Assembly: GCA_029310945.1 (NCBI GenBank)
Contig: JARJFC010000082.1
Location: 1-10,796, forward strand
DNA length: 10,796 bases
Direction: 5' to 3'
Source of the DNA: Leptospira sp. 96542
GTDB lineage: Bacteria; Spirochaetota; Leptospiria; Leptospirales; Leptospiraceae
Below, one piece after another: positions 6,330-10,796 of this stretch. The notes under the pieces were generated by a model. It saw only the letters and a list, made by a program, of their open reading frames with translations. It was not told where the DNA came from and ran no database searches. The position numbers were made by a program, and so were the translations under genes. Numbering within the stretch: position 1 is the stretch's first letter; every line of letters begins with the position of its first letter.

Positions 6330-6988
6330 TCAATCAAATCTTGAAGCATATGATGGGGGGAGTAACTGCAGCCGCAAAAGGAATGCAAGGAACTGTTGAT
6401 AGAATTTCTAAAGGTCAGTCAAGCAGAAGGAGTGCAGAATTTCAGCAAGTAGGTCCTAGAAAAATGCGAGAGGCGGCAACCTTCTCATGGCGATTAATGA
6501 CTAATCCAAATTCATGGATTGGTTACATTGGGGCTTTATATGACTTCACTGCAGGAATACCAATAGCAGCTGCACAGGGGAAACCTGTTCCAACAATGCA
6601 TTATAGCAATGGAGGAATAGTAGTTAAAAATTCTCAATTTTTCTCAATTTATAACAGTACATTCGGAGGAGGGCAAACTGAAGGCGTTGCAATGGGTCAG
6701 TTTGCTTTTGTTCCCGAAGGTGCCTCATTAGATACAATTTTACATGAAAAAGGTCATTTAAACCAATTCAATAATCGAGGCGGTTGGGATCTTATGCAAT
6801 GGGGATCGAGAGATTCCCGTGGGCTAGAAAGATCGAACGATATTAACGCTGGCTTTACCCATGGTTATTCTCGTATATTTTTATATTTACAATATGCAAT
6901 GTTGATAGCAGGAAATGACGTAGAAAAACGAAGACAACTAACAAACTTTCTTTTGCTAAGATATATTTATATGGGTTTTTCAAAATGA
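6320..6988 (+). CDS. HExxH zincin-like toxin domain, detached from its RHS core by a frameshift
   Basis: The frame is the natural continuation of the RHS core ending at 6329. One extra base in the A/T stretch near 6312-6316 would read GNSTNYMHMINQI, matching GNNKHIHMLNRII of module 1. The ATG at 6320 is therefore probably not an original start. The domain carries ILHEKGHLNQF with HExxH at residues 142-146 (6743-6757), then ERSNDINAG near 170-177. Sequence order (NP..WIGYIGAL, NGGIVV, MGQFAFV, L-HE-GHLNQ, closing LLLRYIYMGF) parallels the module 2 tip, so the two are diverged homologues. A zinc metallopeptidase toxin is likely by family resemblance; target unknown. The TGA overlaps the next ATG. 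Confidence 0.72.
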   Translation: MHMINQILKHMMGGVTAAAKGMQGTVDRISKGQSSRRSAEFQQVGPRKMREAATFSWRLMTNPNSWIGYIGALYDFTAGIPIAAAQGKPVPTMHYSNGGIVVKNSQFFSIYNSTFGGGQTEGVAMGQFAFVPEGASLDTILHEKGHLNQFNNRGGWDLMQWGSRDSRGLERSNDINAGFTHGYSRIFLYLQYAMLIAGNDVEKRRQLTNFLLLRYIYMGFSK

Positions 6989-7239
6989 AGATTAAAATTT
7001 TGAATATTATTTTATTAGGCATTGTTCTTTATAATTGTTCATCAAATGAATCTGAGTCTGAAGTTTGTAAGGCAGAAAATGATATTATCTTGTCAACCTT
7101 GGGATTAGTTATGAATGAAAGTTCAGGAACGAATGAATTGGAGAATGTTATGGTAGGCGCATATATTTCTTGCGAGCGAAAACAATTAGAAAATAGAAAA
7201 GAAAGGAAAAGGATGTTACGAATTCCTGGAGTGTTTTGA
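6985..7239 (+). CDS. Small lipoprotein, candidate immunity to the zincin-like tip of module 3
   Basis: An 84-residue product with signal peptide MKIKILNIILLGIVLYNC (lipobox-like LYNC, cysteine 18), then SSNESESE, a typical acidic/serine-rich tether. Two further cysteines, in SEVCKAEN and GAYISCERK, match the spacing in the module 2 lipoprotein at 4938-5183. The C-terminus is strongly basic and ends IPGVF, comparable to the other's ISVF. The start overlaps the toxin stop as ATGA and has no Shine-Dalgarno sequence, so coupled translation is likely. If the upstream frameshift silences the toxin, this gene may have lost expression or be kept as free-standing immunity. Confidence 0.72.
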   Translation: MKIKILNIILLGIVLYNCSSNESESEVCKAENDIILSTLGLVMNESSGTNELENVMVGAYISCERKQLENRKERKRMLRIPGVF

Positions 7240-7290
7240 GATGGATTTGATTAAATCACTTGAATCTCGACAAAAGGGATTTTGTATGAA

Positions 7291-7437
7291 AATTGTGTAA
7301 GCCAGTCATAATTTTAATCTAAGCTTTCTTGCTCCTCGCCAAAACTACAATAGCGAACACAATGTTCGTTAGGTTGGGTGATTTTTTAAATTGTGCCTGA
7401 TTTTGTCTTTACAGACACAGTCTTCGCCTTACACAAT
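7291..7437. repeat. Inverted-repeat-flanked segment enclosing an R2 copy
   Basis: AATTGTGTAAGCC at 7291-7303 and CTTACACAAT at 7428-7437 are imperfect inverted repeats of the type that also bounds the element at 8228-8546. No transposase sequence lies between them. The left repeat supplies the stop of a 19-codon frame starting at 7241. It could be a solo or deletion derivative of an IS256-like element, or two unrelated end remnants. Confidence 0.35.
7335..7407 (+). repeat. Repeat R2, best-preserved copy
   Basis: Contains the palindrome CGAACA (7354-7359), loop CAA, TGTTCG (7363-7368), preceded by CTCGCCAAAACTACAATAG and followed by GTTAGGTTG and GATTTTGTC. It lies downstream of the module 3 lipoprotein and shares about 72 bp with the copy at 5232. 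There is no T-run after the stem, so a simple intrinsic terminator is not supported. Confidence 0.75.
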
Positions 7438-7454
7438 CCTCTAACTTGATTTAG

Positions 7455-7697
7455 ATTATTGACCTTCTTCCTTTTTTAATTCTCGGATTTCTTCTTGGAA
7501 AACTGAATAAGGCTTGGATTCAGGAAGCAATCGATGAAAAAAACATTTTATTTGATATCAGATATTAAAATCTCCAATCTTCGTTCTGGCAAAGTCCAAT
7601 ATCCCACAACAGTTTTTTCCAAGAATTAAAACAACTGAGAGCGGCAGGATACACTAGGCAAGGAAATTATATCGTGCCACCGAGGAGTAAAAAATGA
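7455..7697 (+). pseudogene. Decayed C-terminus of a polymorphic toxin
   Basis: Frame 7455-7697 reads a hydrophobic LLPFLILGFLLGKLNKAW, then WIQEAIDEKNILFDI, an in-frame TAA at 7566-7568, then FFQELKQLRAAGYTRQGNY ending IVPPRSKK and TGA. The layout (WI-x-x-AI, FDI, then an F-x-x-EL-x-x-L-x-x-x-GY segment near the end) resembles tips I associate with polymorphic toxins, but I cannot name the family. It lacks a start and any core domain and begins just after the inverted repeat ending at 7437, so it is a remnant. Its stop overlaps the next ATG by ATGA, the toxin-immunity junction seen elsewhere in this window. Confidence 0.5.
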
Positions 7698-8200
7698 AAA
7701 ATAAGGTATATGAGAGCATTAGTATTTTAGAAAATATTAGCACTAGATTTCGACCAAAATCTCAAGAGATATATGAAGAGTTAGTAAAATTTACCGAAAT
7801 CTTTCTGAGTTTTAATGAGAGTGAAAAAAACGAATTGAAAGTAAACTTCTCGGCTAATTTACAAAATAAATTTCTGAGTTTTAGCGGTTTTCTAGCTGAG
7901 TTCGCAATCTTCAAAAAGTCAGATAGATACTTACGAGCCGCTTTGATATTCCATTGTATAGAGGACGTTTCAAAGGACTACAGAGAAAATATACGTTATC
8001 TGATATTGATAAATCATGCATCAACTTTGATAAGAAGTAGTATCAAAGTTTTGATGGACAATGTTTTAGCAAATTGTTCGCCAAAAGCAGCTGAGCTTTT
8101 TAAAGATTTTTTAGGTCGAGATAGCTCATTGAATGAATTAGAAAAATTTGGTATTAAATTTGATTATGATGGCGATTTTCCTATATATAAATCAAAGTGA
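7694..8200 (+). CDS. Hypothetical protein, candidate cytoplasmic immunity protein
   Basis: A 168-residue soluble protein, predicted largely helical, with no signal peptide, membrane segment or family I recognise. The start is well supported: GAGGAG at 7682-7687, 6 nt before ATG, and that site lies within the last codons of the toxin remnant, whose TGA overlaps this ATG. It is the only candidate immunity gene here with a strong ribosome-binding site of its own, so it could be translated without an intact toxin upstream. The lack of a signal peptide suggests that the lost toxin acted in the cytoplasm, unlike the zincin-like tips. Function is inferred from position. Confidence 0.65.
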   Translation: MKNKVYESISILENISTRFRPKSQEIYEELVKFTEIFLSFNESEKNELKVNFSANLQNKFLSFSGFLAEFAIFKKSDRYLRAALIFHCIEDVSKDYRENIRYLILINHASTLIRSSIKVLMDNVLANCSPKAAELFKDFLGRDSSLNELEKFGIKFDYDGDFPIYKSK

Positions 8201-8249
8201 ATATCTTGACTGGGGACTTTATCCAAAAATTGTGTAAGCGCTTCAAAAT

Positions 8250-8435
8250 TTATTCCCTATTTCCGTATTGTAAATCAAAAAGCTGATTCAATTCATAAAT
8301 ATTTGCACGTACTGCTGGAATAGGTTTCCTCGACCAAAGATCATGCAGATTGCAAAATTGAATGAATAAATTTAATTCGAGTGACCTAACACTCATCATC
8401 TGTCTGGCCTGAGTAAACTTTATGTAACATTTCAT
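8250..8435 (-). pseudogene. IS256-like transposase, C-terminal remnant
   Basis: The end of this 61-codon frame, LWSRKPIPAV then ELNQLFDLQYGNRE, can be laid against the usual end of IS256-family (Mutator-type) transposases, where W-x-x-PI is followed by LNQF, then a FGDR-like close. The stop is 10 nt from the terminal inverted repeat, as expected for such an element. The first half of the frame (through RSLEL) looks non-coding and is probably a product of the internal deletion. Similarity is short, so the call is tentative. Confidence 0.35.
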
Positions 8436-8499
8436 CCAGAAAGTCTGGTTCTCGGTCGCCGTCGGCTCTTCGCTTTCGTGAGTCTTTCTTTGTTTCCAT
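8386..8499 (-). pseudogene. IS256-like transposase, N-terminal remnant
   Basis: A 37-codon minus-strand frame reads METKKDSRKRRADGDREPDF then LDEMLHKVYSGQTDDEC and a stop. A short start rich in Lys/Arg followed by a LDE-x-L helix and a G-x-x-x-DE segment is compatible with the beginning of IS256-type transposases. AGGGG lies about 10 nt upstream of the ATG. It breaks off where the C-terminal remnant begins in another frame. Confidence 0.35.
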
Positions 8500-8617
8500 T
8501 TCTTTATGCCCCTATATTTTTAATTTTCGAAATGGCTTACACAATTATTTAGATGGTTCCTCAATAACGAAACCGAAAGAAAATCCTAGTGGAAATTTTC
8601 AATTTGGTGATGAGATA

Positions 8618-9382
8618 TTGACAGATCAAAGAACATTTATAGTGGACATTGACGGAAGTCTTCATCATATTAATAGTCCTAAAGGATTTCAAATTAAATT
8701 AAAAATAGCAGGTATCGATGGCGATGTTATCCCAATGTGGTCAAGTCAAGATCGATTTGGTAGAGCATTTGTATCAGTGCATCAAAAAGCCATTGATCGT
8801 ATATTGAAAGGACAAATTCCTGAGGAACTTTTGGAAAAATTAAAGGATCAGCAAATCACAATTGATGAATACCAAGGAGATGGTGACCTTTATCTTCATG
8901 CTAATATACCTAAAGATGGCGATAAACAAATTGAAATTGAGAAAGCAGAAATCTTTGTAAGGGAGAATTTAAAAGAAGCTCAAAAACTATTAAAAGGGAG
9001 AGATGTTTTTTCATTATCAGATTCGGAGCTTACAAAATTAGCATCATATTTAGGAAATGTTATACATATAGTAACGGATTCAACTTCTCCAGCGCATGAA
9101 GGTTTTCAAGAATTTGATAATAGGCCAATTATGTTAATACTTAAAGGACCTTTTCATGTGTTGCAAGAAAATCATTATCCGATAGAAGGTTCAATAGAAA
9201 GAACAAGATTAGATGGTTCAGTCCAATGGATATGGGATATCCTTGTAAAAAAGAATACGATGCCATCTAACTTCTTCGATAAAAATACTGGGCAATTAAA
9301 TCTACCAGAAAAATACTATCATCCTCACTTGCCAAAGCAAATTGAAATTGAAAGCAAAAATCCAAAATTTTGGCGAATTTAG
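8618..9382 (+). CDS. Phospholipase C/P1-nuclease-like protein, C-terminal part; toxin candidate
   Basis: Key segment LGNVIHIVTDSTSPAHEGF at residues 145-163, with H150, D154 and H160, matches the H-x3-D-x5-H zinc-binding arrangement of zinc-dependent phospholipase C/S1-P1 nuclease folds, and a comparable 'LG-x-x-xH-x-x-xDS-x-SPAH-x-GF' block is common at the ends of RHS-type toxins. GPFHVLQENHYP (178-188) may supply further ligands. The TTG start is nominal: the frame is open upstream back through NGLHNYLDGSSITKPKE to at least 8531, where it enters the IS256-like end, so the gene is 5'-truncated by the element. The stop is 3 nt before a membrane-protein gene. The activity is inferred from the motif only; a nuclease or lipase role cannot be separated. 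Confidence 0.6.
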   Translation: MTDQRTFIVDIDGSLHHINSPKGFQIKLKIAGIDGDVIPMWSSQDRFGRAFVSVHQKAIDRILKGQIPEELLEKLKDQQITIDEYQGDGDLYLHANIPKDGDKQIEIEKAEIFVRENLKEAQKLLKGRDVFSLSDSELTKLASYLGNVIHIVTDSTSPAHEGFQEFDNRPIMLILKGPFHVLQENHYPIEGSIERTRLDGSVQWIWDILVKKNTMPSNFFDKNTGQLNLPEKYYHPHLPKQIEIESKNPKFWRI

Positions 9383-9385
9383 AAC

Positions 9386-9730
9386 ATGATATTTTTAAAA
9401 TTTACAGGATTGTTTTTTGCTTTAATAGGTCTTTCCTTTTCAATTTTTGATGGATATAGATTCCTAGGGATTATGTTAAGTAAGAGAAATGTGACATCAG
9501 GTTATCTGGTTCATTTGCATCCAGAGCTAATATTTTTAATCCTGATATACTTATTTTTTTTATTGAATTGGTTTATAATTTCTACGATTTATATATTTAA
9601 AAAAAAGGATTCTTTTTTGCTTTTCCAATTGTCTATTAACTTCTTTTTTTATTCAATTTGGCTTTTGGAAAGCCACCCAGTAAAGAATTTTAATGGTGAG
9701 CTTCTGACGTTCCTAAAAAAAATATACTGA
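9386..9730 (+). CDS. Small three-helix membrane protein, candidate immunity protein
   Basis: A 114-residue, strongly hydrophobic protein with three likely membrane segments (about 3-21, 47-71 and 77-95) and a short charged tail. No family recognised. It starts 3 nt after the stop of the phospholipase-like gene, with no clear Shine-Dalgarno sequence, so translation is probably coupled. A membrane-embedded partner would suit a toxin acting on phospholipid, but that is inference. An R2 copy begins 3 nt after its stop, the same placement as after the other candidate immunity genes. Confidence 0.6.
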   Translation: MIFLKFTGLFFALIGLSFSIFDGYRFLGIMLSKRNVTSGYLVHLHPELIFLILIYLFFLLNWFIISTIYIFKKKDSFLLFQLSINFFFYSIWLLESHPVKNFNGELLTFLKKIY

Positions 9731-9732
9731 GT

Positions 9733-9777
9733 CTCGTCAAAACTATAATAGCGAACACAATGTTCGTTTAGTTGGAT
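9733..9777 (+). repeat. Repeat R2, rightmost copy (shorter)
   Basis: CTCGTCAAAACTATAATAG, palindrome CGAACA (9752-9757), CAA, TGTTCG (9761-9766), then GTTTAGTTGGAT. Similarity to the other copies ends near 9777, where the truncated gene fragment begins. The right arm contributes the TAG at 9769-9771 immediately before that fragment. Confidence 0.7.
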
Positions 9778-10575
9778 AGAGAAACAGCCAACGGTAAGGA
9801 AGGTATGTCTGGTGGAGTTGGCTGGAATGCAGGAACAGGTTTTAGTACTTTGTATACTGGTATAAATTATGACACGTTGCTAGGTGCTGGAGTGGATATA
9901 AAATATAAAGAAGGAGATCGAGGTAATAGTTTTATAACGGGTATTAATGGAAGTGTAGGTTGGAATGCCTGGGGAGGATTCCAAAGTAGTTTGTCGTTGG
10001 AATACAGTGCAGAACGCCTAATGAACATGGCAACGCTCAACGGAGACGTCACGAATGAAACTCGAGCTGCCTTGAATAAGTTTGATCTTGAAACCCAAGG
10101 AAAAACTCCTTTGGAGAAAGCAGAATTAAAAAAAATGCTTGGTCTTCCGCTGACCAGAGCCGAACAAGCCGCCTATGATGAAAAGTATGCTCACGTAGAA
10201 GCCAATCGAGAGATGGGTGCTGGAGCATTGAGTGGTTTAGCTGCTGCGTTTGGAGTACTTGGTGATGATATTGCAAGCGGCTGGGATCGTGTGACCGGTG
10301 CGATAGGAAGTTTGGTTAATTCTATTGGAAATGGAATTAGAAATACTTACGAAAGAGTGGGAAATTATTTTTCAGGCGGTAGTTGGGAAACAAATATGGA
10401 AAAGCATATTAGGGAATTAGAAAAAGAAATTGAAGGACTTTCTTATGTTGCCGGCCCAGCTTATAGTGATAATGCAAGAAGAATAAAGCAAAGACAATTA
10501 GATGAGCTAAAGGCATTTAAGACTGGACAATACTTTGGATATGAAGGTATTGCCAACGACAATGATAATCTGTAG
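9772..10575 (+). pseudogene. Fragment resembling Leptospira TIGR04388-type large proteins
   Basis: The frame starts right at the edge of R2 (in-frame TAG at 9769-9771, nominal TTG at 9772), so the 5' part is missing. Repeated Gly/aromatic motifs (GGVGWNAGTGFS, GSVGWNAWGGFQSSLSLEYS) suggest beta-strand repeats. These are followed by NKFDLETQGKTPLEKAELKK, a Gly/Ala-rich segment (149-200) and a charged, probably coiled-coil stretch (about 207-250). This combination recalls the long Leptospira-specific TIGR04388 proteins, which often end in variable tips; the assignment is from memory and tentative. The stop is 13 nt before the IS3 end, so the natural C-terminus may have been removed by that insertion. 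An internal ATG at 9805 has a GGAAGG too close to be useful. Confidence 0.5.
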
Positions 10576-10588
10576 CTGAATACATAAA

Positions 10589-10796
10589 AACGGACACCTT
10601 TTTTGCGTATAAAAAGCAAGAGGTGCAAATGAGCAGACGAGGAAAATACTCTCCCGAGTTTAAAGAGCGGGCAGTGAAGCGAGCCATATCAGGTTCGTTT
10701 ACTATAAAAGAAGTTTCCGAATCTTTAGGAATCAGTTACTTTGTCTTACGACAATGGAAGGCTGAATTCTTGAAAAAATCCGAGCAAGTAAATCCC
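10589..10796 (+). mobile_element. Left end of an IS3-family insertion sequence (continues beyond the window)
   Basis: The terminal repeat ACGGACACCTTTTTTGCG at about 10590-10607 is the counterpart of the end at 96-110. It is followed, 21 nt later, by the orfA start. Same orientation as the left element. Most of the element lies outside the window. Confidence 0.8.
10629..10796 (+). CDS. IS3-family transposase OrfA, N-terminal part (partial)
   Basis: The 56 visible residues start MSRRGKYSPEFKERAVKRAI and contain the helix-turn-helix typical of HTH_Tnp_1/OrfA proteins (TIKEVSESLGISYFVLRQWK, about 25-44), which binds the terminal repeats. AGAGGTG about 4 nt upstream of the ATG is a good ribosome-binding site. 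The coding sequence runs off the window; orfB and the -1 frameshift site would follow. A related element supplies the orfB tail at the left edge. Confidence 0.88.
   Translation, partial: MSRRGKYSPEFKERAVKRAISGSFTIKEVSESLGISYFVLRQWKAEFLKKSEQVNP

Larger units (their letters stand above)
8228..8546 (-). mobile_element. Internally deleted IS256-like element
   Basis: Perfect 12-bp inverted repeats AATTGTGTAAGC (8228-8239) and GCTTACACAATT (8535-8546) bound about 320 bp. The left flank, GGACTTTATCCAAAAATTGTG, recalls IS256-type ends, as I remember them. On the minus strand the interior carries a short transposase-start-like ORF (8386-8499) and a C-terminal-like piece (8250-8435) ending 10 nt inside one inverted repeat, with the catalytic middle absent. 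It resembles a miniature, non-autonomous derivative. Identification rests on weak protein similarity and end structure. It separates the gene at 7694-8200 from the phospholipase-like gene. Confidence 0.45.

Noticed and set aside
7241..7300. 19-codon ORF starting MDLIKSLESR after the module 3 lipoprotein
   Set aside because: No ribosome-binding site, stop supplied by the inverted repeat, no recognisable content.
5232..7407. R1 and R2 as integron attC sites (GTTAGGT resembles the GTTRRRY core; CCTTAGGC in R1 resembles attC tails)
   Set aside because: No paired RYYYAAC/GTTRRRY cores with the required spacing, and no integron integrase in the window.

Overview
The window looks like a rearranged accessory locus of a spirochete, most probably Leptospira. 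The reasons are the AT-rich coding style, relaxed spirochete-type lipoboxes on several small secreted proteins, RHS/YD-repeat proteins with internal membrane segments, and a fragment resembling the large Leptospira TIGR04388-type proteins. The genus is an inference from family resemblance; no marker gene is present.

Layout. Bases 1-110 are the 3' end of an IS3-family element (orfB tail plus terminal repeat), and 10589-10796 are the 5' end of a similar element in the same orientation (terminal repeat plus orfA start). Between them lie three tandem modules built on one plan: an upstream repeat (here R1, about 175 bp, with a strong hairpin and a signal-peptide-like leader), a 5'-truncated piece of an rhs gene ending in the RHS core, a variable C-terminal toxin-like domain, a small lipoprotein gene overlapping or abutting it (candidate immunity), and a downstream palindromic repeat (R2). 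Module 1 is about 171-3767, module 2 about 3784-5303, module 3 about 5523-7407. The three rhs pieces are nested truncations of one parent gene. Modules 2 and 3 carry related HExxH (zincin-like) C-terminal domains, each overlapping by ATGA a related small Cys-containing lipoprotein.

To the right are a decayed toxin C-terminus coupled to an intact small gene (7455-8200), an internally deleted IS256-like element (8228-8546), the C-terminal part of a zinc phospholipase C/P1-nuclease-like protein followed 3 nt later by a three-helix membrane protein (8531-9730), another R2 copy, and a truncated TIGR04388-like fragment (9772-10575).

How it fits together. This reads as a store of displaced ('orphan') polymorphic-toxin tips with retained immunity genes. 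Near-identical RHS-core repeats could let recombination swap a tip onto a full-length rhs gene elsewhere. Several pieces are broken: a 1-nt frameshift in module 1 near 1579, a frameshift between core and toxin in module 3 near 6305-6319, and an in-frame stop in the remnant at 7566. The signal-peptide leader of each R1 copy is also out of frame with the rhs body, by the same offset all three times. No RNA genes or CRISPR arrays were seen.
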